Assembly: GCF_002088235.1 (NCBI RefSeq)
Contig: NZ_AQQV01000001.1
Span: 496,001 to 560,000, forward strand
Origin: Oceanococcus atlanticus
GTDB taxonomy: Bacteria; Pseudomonadota; Gammaproteobacteria; Nevskiales; Oceanococcaceae
Direction: 5' to 3'
Length of the DNA: 64,000 bases
This document shows positions 16,462 to 24,935 of the stretch, in pieces. Position 1 is the first letter of the stretch, and the number at the start of each line of letters is the position of its first letter. The position numbers and the translations under genes were made by a program. Under the pieces are notes generated by a model, which saw only the letters and a program-made list of their open reading frames with translations, had not been told where the DNA came from and ran no database searches.

Positions 16462-16695
16462 TCAGACGCCGGCTTGGCGGAGGGCGAATTTCACCGCCAG
16501 CACAACAATGGCGATGAACACCACCGTCATCACCAGCCCCAGAATGATGAAATGGCTGGCCTTGCCCCGGCTGAAATCGCGCTCCCGATTGCTCCGGCTC
16601 TGCACGCCGAAAAAAGCAGCCAGAACGCTGAATGCGGTCTGCCACAGCGTGGGAGGCCGCTCATCCTTGAGCGGCTTGTCAGACTCCTCGGCCAT
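16462..16695 (-). CDS. DUF2970 family small membrane protein
   Basis: A 77-residue protein with a polar N-terminus, the DUF2970 motif WQTAFSVLAAFFGVQS at about residues 18-33, and one C-terminal transmembrane helix (HFIILGLVMTVVFIAIVVLA). The function of the family is unknown. Members are widespread in gamma- and betaproteobacteria as single-pass inner-membrane proteins. It starts two bases after the DUF2505 gene ends, so it is probably the last gene of the long minus-strand cluster, although its role there is unclear. Confidence 0.88.
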   Translation of the reverse strand: MAEESDKPLKDERPPTLWQTAFSVLAAFFGVQSRSNRERDFSRGKASHFIILGLVMTVVFIAIVVLAVKFALRQAGV

Positions 16696-16697
16696 GC

Positions 16698-17186
16698 TCA
16701 GTACTGCGCCAGCAATTCGTTGGTCAGCTTCTGATCTTCCGGCGATTTGGCCTTGATATCCTCGGCCACCAGCTTGGACACCTTGCCGCCGATCAGCGGG
16801 ATGCTGCTGTCGATGTTCCAGTGAACGTGGTTCTCGGCGCCATTGGCACCCTGCTTGAGCTCCATTTCAGCCGTGATGTTGACCGGCGCACCGACCAGCT
16901 CGATGTTGATACGCCCGCGCCGCGTGGATTTGTCCCAGATATCTTCCTGAATCACGGTCATGCCACCACCGCCCAGGACTTTCTTGGCGAATCCCGGCAC
17001 CGGCACATTGACCGGCATGCTGCGCTTGACCTTGATCTGGAACTGGCTGTCATCACTGCTGTGTTCGAGGATGTCGTAACTGTCCGCGGCTCTTTCGTAT
17101 TTCTTCTCGAAATAGGCACGGTCGGTGAACATGGTCATCACCGTGTCGGCGTCGCGTTCGTAGCAATACACTTCTTCGAATTTCAT
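16698..17186 (-). CDS. DUF2505 family protein (START/SRPBCC-like fold likely)
   Basis: A 162-residue soluble protein of the DUF2505 family (MKFEEVYCYERDADTVMTMF, then FTDRAYFEKKY). The pattern of an N-terminal strand, two short helices and a long C-terminal helix resembles the SRPBCC/Bet v 1 fold, whose members bind lipids or hydrophobic ligands in a cavity; the fold is inference. The ATG at 17186 is the start, and the TTG before it is less likely. It lies 25 bases after the DUF1329 gene, so a hydrophobic-ligand role inside the same cluster is plausible. Confidence 0.82.
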   Translation of the reverse strand: MKFEEVYCYERDADTVMTMFTDRAYFEKKYERAADSYDILEHSSDDSQFQIKVKRSMPVNVPVPGFAKKVLGGGGMTVIQEDIWDKSTRRGRINIELVGAPVNITAEMELKQGANGAENHVHWNIDSSIPLIGGKVSKLVAEDIKAKSPEDQKLTNELLAQY

Positions 17187-17211
17187 CAAGTGGTCCCGGA
17201 TAGATTGTCAA

Positions 17212-18576
17212 TCAGCGCCGCGCCTTCTTGCGCAGGCTTCGCGGCATGAAGTACTTGTCGTCATAGCTGACCGAAAAATCGTTGGGTTTGTCTTCGTTGG
17301 CCAACGCGGTCATGAAATAACGGCCCGACTGGAAATCATAAATGACCTCGGGCACGCCGCCCACAGCCTGCACGTTCTGGGTGAACACCTGATGCGCTTC
17401 CTGGAACTTGTAGAGCACCCCGCGACGGTCATAGCAGTCGACCGAATTGATCGCCCAGGAATCCTCTTCGACATAGAAAGTCCGCCGCCCGAAGGTGTGA
17501 CTGGTGCCCTCGCGCAATTCGCTGTCGACCACCCACACCCGGCGCAACTCGAAACGCGGAAGCTCGGGGTTCAGGTGGTGTGCAGCAACAATCTTGTCGT
17601 AGGTGATACGCGGGCTACCGATGCGGTAGGAGTTGTACGGCAGGTACATGTCCTTCTTGCCGACCAGCTTCCAGCGGTAACGATCCAGCGCGCCGTTGTA
17701 CATATCGACCTGATCGTTGAACTGATTGCCGTCAGTGCCCTCGTAGGGATTGTCATAGGCCACATTGGGGGCACGCCGAACGCGCCGCAAGCCGGGGTTG
17801 TAGAGCCAGGCGTTACGAATCTCCGCAGATTGATCTGCTGTTTCGTGAACCAGCAACAACTGCCCTGCGTTGCGCGGCGGTGACAGGATTTCCGACAGGT
17901 AATAGAGCAGGAAATCACTGGACGTGCCGTTGTGATCAACATTGGTGTAGGGGAACTTCACGTCCTCGATCAGCTTGGAAATCTGATAGCCACCATCAGG
18001 CTGCACGATGAGCTGATTGTTGTAACGCCGCACCGAATAGCCGCGCCAGCGGGTCTTGTGATTCCAGATCACCTCGGCCCCGCCTGTGGGTATCGGAAAC
18101 GGAATGCCATGAACGGCGTTTTTGACCGAATCCGTGCCAATCAAGGACGCTTCCACCGCATTGCGCTGGGTCGCCTCAAGTATGTGCTCGGGCCACGACA
18201 CAGTACGGTGCGTCTTGTACACGTTCATGCGGTAGCTTTCGGGGAAGCGCCGCAGCAGTTCCTTGTGGCCTTCGGTCAGCTGATCCGCGTACTCGCCCAT
18301 ATTGGCCGCACTGATCGTGAATAGCGGTTTCTCGGCCTCGATTTCCGGGTGAACCGGATATTCACCGGCAACCTGGCCCTGGCGAGGCAAGCCGCCGTCA
18401 TAAGCCGGTATGCGACCATCTGGTGTTGCGGCCTGCTCAGCCCCGAAGGCTGTCAGATCCTGCCCCAGGCGGGCCGCTTCCTCGGTGCTGACCTTGGCCG
18501 ACACCAACGGCGCCATAAACAAAAGCCATACGGCGGCCATGGCAAAACCACCGTTGATACGCGTCAGGGTACTCAC
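17212..18576 (-). CDS. DUF1329 periplasmic protein
   Basis: A 454-residue DUF1329 protein with a signal peptide (cleavage near VSA, about residue 27). Family landmarks are present: DGRIPAYDGGL near the N-terminus, VIWNHKTRWRGY, YDNPYEGTDG, DMYNGALDRYRWKLVGKKDMYLPYNSYRIGS (cited in parts) and a C-terminal YDFQSGRYFMTAL. DUF1329 proteins occur beside RND/MMPL pumps in hydrophobe- and lipid-handling loci and are thought to have a LolA/LolB-like fold. The start is GTG at 18576, with a strong GGGGGAGGAG ribosome site. An ATG 14 codons upstream would add a charged extension and lacks one. It follows the TPR-DUF1329 fusion gene after 113 bases. Confidence 0.9.
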   Translation of the reverse strand: MSTLTRINGGFAMAAVWLLFMAPLVSAKVSTEEAARLGQDLTAFGAEQAATPDGRIPAYDGGLPRQGQVAGEYPVHPEIEAEKPLFTISAANMGEYADQLTEGHKELLRRFPESYRMNVYKTHRTVSWPEHILEATQRNAVEASLIGTDSVKNAVHGIPFPIPTGGAEVIWNHKTRWRGYSVRRYNNQLIVQPDGGYQISKLIEDVKFPYTNVDHNGTSSDFLLYYLSEILSPPRNAGQLLLVHETADQSAEIRNAWLYNPGLRRVRRAPNVAYDNPYEGTDGNQFNDQVDMYNGALDRYRWKLVGKKDMYLPYNSYRIGSPRITYDKIVAAHHLNPELPRFELRRVWVVDSELREGTSHTFGRRTFYVEEDSWAINSVDCYDRRGVLYKFQEAHQVFTQNVQAVGGVPEVIYDFQSGRYFMTALANEDKPNDFSVSYDDKYFMPRSLRKKARR

Positions 18577-18689
18577 GTCGTCTCCTCCCCCTTGATGACC
18601 GGAAACGTTGTCCGGCATGTCGTTATGGGCTCAAGAGTAGCCCGCATGCACGATTTTGCAAACTGGCGCTGCTTGCAGTGACAGGGGAC

Positions 18690-21242
18690 CTAACGACTGT
18701 ACTTGTTCTTGACGGCTGCGGGGTTGAATTCGCGTTCGTCCATGCGTTCGGGGTCGACCTTAGGCCACGCATCATCGTTGGTCATACGATTGATGAAGTA
18801 GCGTCCGTCTTTCAGATCGTAGGTCACCACCGGCATGGTGTTGGTCCACTTGCGATCGTACATCGGGGTCAGATGGCCCTCCTGGAAACGCCACAACTGG
18901 CCTTTGCGGTCGTAATTCTCGACCAGCACGATGTTCCAGGAATCCTCATCCAGGTAGAAACGGCGCGCCCCAAAGCTGTGACGTTTGCCACCACGTTCAT
19001 TGGCCTCAACCAACCACACCCGATGCAGTTCGTAACGCGCATTGTCCGGGGTCATGAACTTGGGCTGAAGCAGATCAGCATTGGCCATCTTGCCATCGTT
19101 CAGACGGTAGGCGTTGTAGGGCAGCAACACGTTGCGCTTGCCCAGAATTTTCCAGTCGTAGCGATCAAACGCCCCGTTGTACATGTCGACCATGTCGACA
19201 AAGGCGACCCCACCTGAGCCCGGGAAGGGGTTGTCGTAGCCGACCGGCGGAATCCGGAACATCTTGCTGACACCCGGCGGAATCACCCAGATCGAGCGCT
19301 CACGCTCCATCTGATTGGCCGATTCATGCACCAGCGCGGTAAAACCCATATTGCCGCTGCCGGAAAAATTGGTCAGGTAATACAGCAGCACATTGTCGCG
19401 CGACAGATCAATCGGATCCGCGATATTGGCGTAGCGGTACAGCACGCGCTCGGTCTGGCGGAACTGCTCGCTCATCGTGCCGTCCTGAAGCACCAGCACC
19501 TGACGGGTGTTGAACACCATGGCATCGCCACGATAACGCACACGATGATTCCACATCACCTCAACCCCGTTGCCCGGACTCGGGAACGGGAAGCCCAGCT
19601 TGGCACCGGTCAGCGCATCCGAACCCAGCAGCTTAGCCCGCCCGCGATTGGCCTGGGTGGCGTCGTAGATCGCCTGTGGATAGGCCACGCTGCGGCGGCT
19701 TTCGAAGACCGGCATACGGTAGTCCGGGTACTTCTGGAACATGGCGCGATGGCCCATGCTCAGATCGGCTTCGTGCTCACGCCAGTTGTCTGCGGTGATC
19801 TCATACAAAGGCCGGTCGCCAGGAAACGGATCGCTCAGGCGTTGGCCCACGGCAAAACCGGCTGGCCAGTCGTCTTCATCCAGCCCGCCCGTCCAGGCCG
19901 GAATACGCCCATCGGCATTGCCGGGACGCTCTGCCCCCACCGGGGTGAAGCCAGAGCTGGCACGCGGCCCCCGCGTAGCCGCTGCATCGCCACGCCCGGC
20001 CTGAACGCGTGCCCCTTGAAAGCGCCCACTGATCTCGCCGGCATCCTGTGGCCGTGCAGCCGCCATGCGCACCGCGTTTTCACGAGCCAGGCCACTGTCC
20101 AGATAGGCGATCCACTGCGCCGCGCTGTCGGCGCTGGATTTGAATTCGGAGGCCGCTGAAAAAGCCTGCCGCGCACCGCTGAAATCCTGTTGCTGGTACA
20201 GGGTCACGCCGAGCATCATGTGCGCTGCACCTGCATGTCGACCGGCCCCCTTGCGCAGCGCAATCTTGAGGGCCCGCGAGGCGCCATCCCAGTCGCCACG
20301 ATCGAACTGCAGCTGGCCGAGCTGCAAATACAGACTGGCTTTGCCGGTCGCCGCAGCGGCATCCTCAAGCGCGGGAATCGCAAGCAGATGTTCGCGCGCC
20401 GCCACCCACGCCGCAGCCAGCATTTCCAGGGTGTCTGGCGAGCGTGTCAGGGCCCCGCTTTGCAAGCCGTCCTGAAGCAGCGACGCAGCCTCGAACGGCA
20501 CCCCATTGGCAAAAAATAACTGGGCAAAGCGCATGCGGTCCTCGGCGCCTTCCAGCAAGCCCATACGGAAGGCCAGATCCATAGCGGCCAGTGCACCAGC
20601 CGGATCCTTGCGCGCGATCTGATAAGAAGCCAACTGCTGCCAATAGGCCAGCTGCTGCGGCGCGGCAGCCAGGGCCTTTTCTATGTAACGCACCGCGTCC
20701 GCATGACGCTTCAACCCCGCCGCAGCGGCGGCAGCCAGCGCATACCAGTCATGTGGCGGATCGCGGGTTTCTTTCAGCGCCGCCTCGATCAGCGGCAGAG
20801 CTTCGCGAAACCGGCCGGTCTGGGCATAAGCGCCCCCCAGTACCAGCTGCAGGGCCGGTGAAGGCTCTTTTTCCGAGGCCAGAATCGGCGCCAGCTCTCG
20901 AATCACCGCCGGATAGTCTTCGGCTGCGGCCAGCATCACGGCCAGCTCCTTCTGCATTTCCTTGGCGGCAAAGCCAGACAGGGCTTTCTTGCTCAGCGCC
21001 TGTTTCAGGAACTGGGCGGCCGCCTTGTCGTTGCCTTCGGACTGCGCCTTGGCCGCAAGATCACGCAGAATCATCGCTTCAGCGTAAGGATTGCCCTTGG
21101 CTTGCTTGAGAGCGATTTCAGCATCGTAGGTCTGGGCCGACTGCGCCTCACCACCAGATATCACACGTGATTCGCTTTCATACTGCTGCGCCAAGGCGGG
21201 CACGGCGGTGGCAAGACAGGCAAACAGAACAAGGCGGCGCAT
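18690..21242 (-). CDS. TPR-DUF1329 fusion protein
   Basis: An 850-residue periplasmic protein. After a signal peptide (to about residue 19, PALAQ), residues about 35-410 are TPR-type helical repeats (for example LQLVLGGAYAQTGRFREAL and LYLQLGQLQFDRGDWDGAS). Residues about 430-850 are a complete DUF1329 domain (GNADGRIPAWTGGL, VMWNHRVRYRGD, YDNPFPGSGG, DMYNGAFDRYDWKILGK). The TPR part corresponds in position to the TPR gene that closes TonB2 operons. Here it is joined in one reading frame to the lipid-transport-associated domain. There is no frameshift or stop at the junction. It begins 5 bases after tonB ends. This ties the TonB motor to the DUF1329 function. Confidence 0.9.
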   Translation of the reverse strand: MRRLVLFACLATAVPALAQQYESESRVISGGEAQSAQTYDAEIALKQAKGNPYAEAMILRDLAAKAQSEGNDKAAAQFLKQALSKKALSGFAAKEMQKELAVMLAAAEDYPAVIRELAPILASEKEPSPALQLVLGGAYAQTGRFREALPLIEAALKETRDPPHDWYALAAAAAAGLKRHADAVRYIEKALAAAPQQLAYWQQLASYQIARKDPAGALAAMDLAFRMGLLEGAEDRMRFAQLFFANGVPFEAASLLQDGLQSGALTRSPDTLEMLAAAWVAAREHLLAIPALEDAAAATGKASLYLQLGQLQFDRGDWDGASRALKIALRKGAGRHAGAAHMMLGVTLYQQQDFSGARQAFSAASEFKSSADSAAQWIAYLDSGLARENAVRMAAARPQDAGEISGRFQGARVQAGRGDAAATRGPRASSGFTPVGAERPGNADGRIPAWTGGLDEDDWPAGFAVGQRLSDPFPGDRPLYEITADNWREHEADLSMGHRAMFQKYPDYRMPVFESRRSVAYPQAIYDATQANRGRAKLLGSDALTGAKLGFPFPSPGNGVEVMWNHRVRYRGDAMVFNTRQVLVLQDGTMSEQFRQTERVLYRYANIADPIDLSRDNVLLYYLTNFSGSGNMGFTALVHESANQMERERSIWVIPPGVSKMFRIPPVGYDNPFPGSGGVAFVDMVDMYNGAFDRYDWKILGKRNVLLPYNAYRLNDGKMANADLLQPKFMTPDNARYELHRVWLVEANERGGKRHSFGARRFYLDEDSWNIVLVENYDRKGQLWRFQEGHLTPMYDRKWTNTMPVVTYDLKDGRYFINRMTNDDAWPKVDPERMDEREFNPAAVKNKYSR

Positions 21243-21247
21243 GCGGA

Positions 21248-21907
21248 TCAGTTCCAGTTGTACTGATAATCGCCGAGCTTGAACTCGAACTTCTGTTTGA
21301 CCTCGCGGGTTTGCTTGGAGGCCGGATAGATCCAGTTCTGAATGCTCTCGATCATGGCCGTTTCAAACACACCGCGCGGATTGGCATCAATGATCCGGAT
21401 GTTCTCGACCCGCCCGTTGGGGCGCACGTAAAAGACCACCTCGACCCAACCTTCTATGCCCTGCTCGTAGGCGTACTGCGGAATCTGCGGACGTGCGGTC
21501 GACAACGGCACCAAACGCTCGCCCTTGAACCCCTTGCCCTGGCCGTAGCCGCTGCCACCATTCCCGGCAAAGCCACCAAAATTGCTGCCCGAAAGTCCGC
21601 CCCCGCCAGGTTTCACCTTGGGCACGCTGAAGGCCACCGACTGGGTTTGAGCGGCCGGCATCGGCACGCTGGCATTGAGGCTTAAGCTGACGCTCGGCAC
21701 TGACGGCGGTGATGGCGGCGCCTCGCTCAGCGACGCGGCGGCCGAGGACTCGGTTTCTTCCGGCTCAGGTGCTTTAGCCACCACCACCGGCTGTTGGTCC
21801 AGGCGCTCTGCGACCTGCCCTTCCGGCGGCGTGACCAGCCACTGCATCAACCAGAACAGGCCCAGGGAAATCAGCACGGCCGCACAGAACGCAATCGCGA
21901 AACGCAT
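21248..21907 (-). CDS. TonB family energy transducer
   Basis: A 219-residue protein with one N-terminal membrane anchor (about residues 5-25), a Pro/Ser/Ala-rich linker and a glycine-rich stretch (about 100-125). A TonB C-terminal domain follows at about 135-219 (IPQYAYEQGIEGWVEVVFYV, RVENIRIIDANPRGVFETA). The final YQYNWN aromatic tail is unusual. The linker is shorter than in E. coli TonB, resembling the TonB2 type that depends on TtpC. It lies between exbD (8 bases upstream) and the TPR-DUF1329 gene. Confidence 0.92.
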   Translation of the reverse strand: MRFAIAFCAAVLISLGLFWLMQWLVTPPEGQVAERLDQQPVVVAKAPEPEETESSAAASLSEAPPSPPSVPSVSLSLNASVPMPAAQTQSVAFSVPKVKPGGGGLSGSNFGGFAGNGGSGYGQGKGFKGERLVPLSTARPQIPQYAYEQGIEGWVEVVFYVRPNGRVENIRIIDANPRGVFETAMIESIQNWIYPASKQTREVKQKFEFKLGDYQYNWN

Positions 21908-21915
21908 CGCCTGAC

Positions 21916-22323
21916 TCAGTTCTGGGTGGCCGCGACAGAAATGGTTTCGACTCCGCCAAGACGCAGTTGATCCATCACTTTCACCACCAGTCCATGGCGT
22001 GCATCGGTATCGGCCTGCACCACGGCAGCCGCTTCAGGGTTCTCCAGACGCAGGCGTTCAACCTGCGTTCGCAAGGCGCGCAGATCGACCATCTGGCGGT
22101 CGATCCAGATCTCGCCGTCGGGCGTGATCGCGACATAGATGCTGCTCGCTTCCTGGCGCTGCGCGGTGCTCGCATCGGGGCGCTTCACATCCACCCCGGC
22201 CTCTTTGATGAACGAGGTGGTGACGATAAAGAAGATCAACATGATGAAGACGATGTCGAGCATCGGCGTCATGTCGATCTCGGTATCGTTGACCTGTCCG
22301 GTGTGACGTTTGACCCGCATCAA
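21916..22323 (-). CDS. exbD: ExbD-type biopolymer transporter
   Basis: A 135-residue protein with a cytoplasmic N-terminus, one membrane helix bearing the essential Asp (MTPMLDIVFIMLIFFIVTTS, about residues 18-37) and a periplasmic domain (SIYVAITPDGEIWIDRQ). It pairs with ExbB to form the proton channel that energises TonB. Its start codon overlaps the end of exbB in an ATGA arrangement (4 bases), so the subunits are translationally coupled. Confidence 0.95.
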   Translation of the reverse strand: MMRVKRHTGQVNDTEIDMTPMLDIVFIMLIFFIVTTSFIKEAGVDVKRPDASTAQRQEASSIYVAITPDGEIWIDRQMVDLRALRTQVERLRLENPEAAAVVQADTDARHGLVVKVMDQLRLGGVETISVAATQN

Positions 22324-22835
22324 CCAAACCTCATGCTATCGGCCAGCTGTTGCACCAGCCGGCGGGAAAAAGAACGGCAACGGGAGACGTAGAACAGTCC
22401 CGGCAAGGCCAGCACCATGCCAGCCATGGTCGGAATGGTCGCGCGCGACACGCCGGCCGCCATCGCTTTGGCATCCGAACTGCCATTGAGTGCCATCACA
22501 TCAAACACCTGGATCATCCCGGTCACCGTGCCCAGCAAACCGACCAGCGGACAGATCGCAACCAGAGTGGCGATGATGCCGATGCCGCCCTCCAGATCGA
22601 TCCGCGCTTCGGAAATGGTGGCTTCGCGGATGCGGTGCGCACGTACCGACGAGCGATCAGCACGCGCGCGCCATTCCTGCCGCCAGCGCCGCGCCTGACG
22701 TGGGAACTGAAAGCGGAAGTACCAGATGCGCTCCACTACCAGCGTCCACAACACTACGGCCACAAGCAGCAGCACGTAGAGCATGGGCCCACCACGCTCA
22801 AAAAACTCCAGCAGGGGCTGCAAGCCCTCAGGCAT
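22320..22835 (-). CDS. exbB: ExbB-type proton channel protein (short form)
   Basis: A 171-residue MotA/TolQ/ExbB protein with three predicted membrane segments. The helices include LYVLLLVAVVLWTLVVERIW (about 19-38) and the signature ICPLVGLLGTVTGMIQVFDVM, followed by the GVSRATIPTMAGMVLALPG helix. The start at 22835 overlaps the end of the preceding long ExbB by 8 bases. This is the ExbB2 equivalent, shorter than E. coli ExbB because the large periplasmic part is supplied by the TtpC-like partner. Confidence 0.94.
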   Translation of the reverse strand: MPEGLQPLLEFFERGGPMLYVLLLVAVVLWTLVVERIWYFRFQFPRQARRWRQEWRARADRSSVRAHRIREATISEARIDLEGGIGIIATLVAICPLVGLLGTVTGMIQVFDVMALNGSSDAKAMAAGVSRATIPTMAGMVLALPGLFYVSRCRSFSRRLVQQLADSMRFG

Positions 22836-24180
22836 GAAGCCCAACCTCGCCGGCCTGCTGCTCCTGGCGTCGCGCAATCATGCCGGCGCTCTGCTCGTCC
22901 AGCATCTGGATCAGCACGCGTGAGCGCGAGGCGACCAGGCTATGCAGGAACAGCAGCGGGATCGCAACCACCAAGCCCAGCACCGTGGTCATCAGGGCCT
23001 GAGAAATGCCCCCGGCCATCAGCTTGGGATCGCCGGTGCCGAACAGGGTGATCGCCTGAAAGGTCTCGATCATCCCGGTCACGGTGCCCAGCAGACCAAG
23101 CAACGGTGCCACCGCCGCGAGCAGTTTGATACCGCCCTGCAGCCGTTCCAGCTTGGGGGTCTCCTTGAGTATGGCCTCATCGATAGCCAGCTCCAGGGTT
23201 TCCATGTCCTGCTGTCCGGCATCACGCGCGGCGAGCAGTATCCGGCCCAGGGCATTGTTGTCCTGTGGCCGATCCAGCTTGTCGCGCTGGGCAAAGATCT
23301 TGCCGCCCTGACGCAGCAGATAAAGCACCTGGAACACGGCCATCAACACACCGATCAAACCCAAGCCCAGAATGATCACCCCGACGATACCGCCCTGGGC
23401 AATGCGTTCCTTGAGGCTCGGGCTGACCACCAGCAGGCTGAACAGGCTGCCGCGGGTCGGGTCGATGAGCACGGTGCTGTCATCACGCGTGATGCGCTCC
23501 AGCCAGCTGCCGGGCTGACGCGGCAGCACTTCAACCCGGCGACTTTGCGGCTGGTATTGCAGATATTGCTCGTCAGCCTGCGCAGCAAACACCCCATAGC
23601 GGGTGATGGTGCTGCGCACCGGCTCGCCATCGGCGTCGATGTATTCCCCTTCAAAACGCGCAATGCGTCCGTTCTCGGTCATCTCGCGCTGCAGTTCGTA
23701 CCACAGCGACTCGATGTCTTCCGGCGCCGGAATGCCTTCGGTGCGCGAAAGGCTGGTCAGCACCTGCAGGCGCTCCGGCAACTCGGCCGAGACCAGCGAA
23801 TCCGCCAGCAAGGCCTGGGTATCCCCGGCGGCCTGGCGGAACACCGTGCCCAGTTGCTCGAGATCACCGCTGCGTTCCTTGAGCGTGGTCTTGAGCTTGT
23901 CGATGTCCTTTTCATTGGCGCTGAAGCGCGCGCGCAGGGCCTCGGCACGTTTGTCCAGCTCTGCCGCTTCGGCCCGGGCCTTGCGGTACAGGGTTTCCTG
24001 CTCGTTCTTGTAGTTGATGAAACGACGTTCGCGTTCGGCGTTGACGGTACGGCCTTCAGCCTGGCCACGTTTCACGCTTTCGAGCAATTCATTCAGAGTC
24101 TGCTGATTGGATGACTGCGCCCAGGCGCTGCCGCCGGCCACCAGCATCACAATCAGGCCCACAAAACCATGACGCAGCAT
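22828..24180 (-). CDS. TtpC-like long MotA/TolQ/ExbB family protein
   Basis: A 450-residue protein. A signal peptide or first helix (to about residue 21, AWAQ) leads into a long periplasmic coiled coil (about 30-130, Glu/Lys/Arg/Ala-rich) and a mixed domain. Membrane helices start near 265 (GGIVGVIILGLGLIGVLMAVFQVLYLL, cited in parts), and a C-terminal ExbB domain (APLLGLLGTVTGMIETFQAI, then LMTTVLGLVVAIPLLFLHSL) follows. This is the layout of TtpC in the Vibrio TonB2 system, where it is needed for energy transduction. The start at 24180 overlaps the DUF3450 stop codon as TGATG, showing tight coupling. Confidence 0.9.
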   Translation of the reverse strand: MLRHGFVGLIVMLVAGGSAWAQSSNQQTLNELLESVKRGQAEGRTVNAERERRFINYKNEQETLYRKARAEAAELDKRAEALRARFSANEKDIDKLKTTLKERSGDLEQLGTVFRQAAGDTQALLADSLVSAELPERLQVLTSLSRTEGIPAPEDIESLWYELQREMTENGRIARFEGEYIDADGEPVRSTITRYGVFAAQADEQYLQYQPQSRRVEVLPRQPGSWLERITRDDSTVLIDPTRGSLFSLLVVSPSLKERIAQGGIVGVIILGLGLIGVLMAVFQVLYLLRQGGKIFAQRDKLDRPQDNNALGRILLAARDAGQQDMETLELAIDEAILKETPKLERLQGGIKLLAAVAPLLGLLGTVTGMIETFQAITLFGTGDPKLMAGGISQALMTTVLGLVVAIPLLFLHSLVASRSRVLIQMLDEQSAGMIARRQEQQAGEVGLHA

Positions 24181-24935
24181 CAGGAGGCACCTCCAACCGG
24201 CAACGGCAGCAATTCGGGTGCGGCCTGTTCGCTGGCCACACGCAGCCCCTTGCGAATGGCCGAAACCTGCCCCGAGGGCACGGCATCCCAGCGTGCCTGA
24301 CCACGGTTGTATTGCCATGCGGACTGGCCGTCGAGACTCAGGTAATACCAGGCCATGCGTCCGATACGCAGGTAGTCAACAATCTGCGAGCCGCCACTGA
24401 GCGGCCCGCGCCAGGCTTCCAGACGGCGTCCGTAGTCGGCCTCGACCTGGTAGGCCTCGAACACGCGGCGATATTGCTCCGACACCGGCACTTCAGGATC
24501 CGACAAGGTGCGGCGCAAGCGCTCGATCCGCTCGGCGCGCTCCTGCGGCAGAAACGGCATGTCCAGTTCAACGAACTGCTCCAGCCCGTCAACCATGCGC
24601 ACCAGCATGGGAATCAGCTCCTCACGCGTACGTTCCAGCCGTTCCAGCTGCTCGGCCAGCAGTTCCTTGCGCTCGATCTGCTGATCGATGGTGGCTTCCA
24701 GCTGGCGCACATACAGCTGCAGCTGCTGTGCCTTCCACAACTGCGCGCGGTACTTCTCGAGCAGCGCGCGTGCCTCGTCGCTGAGACGATCAATGCGGTC
24801 CTGGGATACCCGCGCCTCGCGCGTGGTTTCGCGCGAAATCTGCTGCGAGCGGTCAAGCGTGTTCTGCTGAGCCTGCGCAGCGCTGCCCAATATCAGCGCG
24901 ACGAGGCCTGCAGCCACGATTGTGTGTCTTCTCAT
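24180..24935 (-). CDS. DUF3450 periplasmic coiled-coil protein
   Basis: A 251-residue DUF3450 protein with a signal peptide (cleavage near AQA, residue 22). A long coiled coil (about residues 30-110) is followed by the conserved segment FVELDMPFLPQERAERI and later DYLRIGRMAWYYLSLDG. DUF3450 genes stand immediately before ttpC in TonB2 operons, and the protein contributes to TonB2-dependent uptake in Vibrio. It overlaps the RND gene upstream by 4 bases (ATGA) and the ttpC-like gene downstream by one base (TGATG). The RND pump and TonB system are therefore one transcriptional and translational unit here. Confidence 0.91.
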   Translation of the reverse strand: MRRHTIVAAGLVALILGSAAQAQQNTLDRSQQISRETTREARVSQDRIDRLSDEARALLEKYRAQLWKAQQLQLYVRQLEATIDQQIERKELLAEQLERLERTREELIPMLVRMVDGLEQFVELDMPFLPQERAERIERLRRTLSDPEVPVSEQYRRVFEAYQVEADYGRRLEAWRGPLSGGSQIVDYLRIGRMAWYYLSLDGQSAWQYNRGQARWDAVPSGQVSAIRKGLRVASEQAAPELLPLPVGGAS

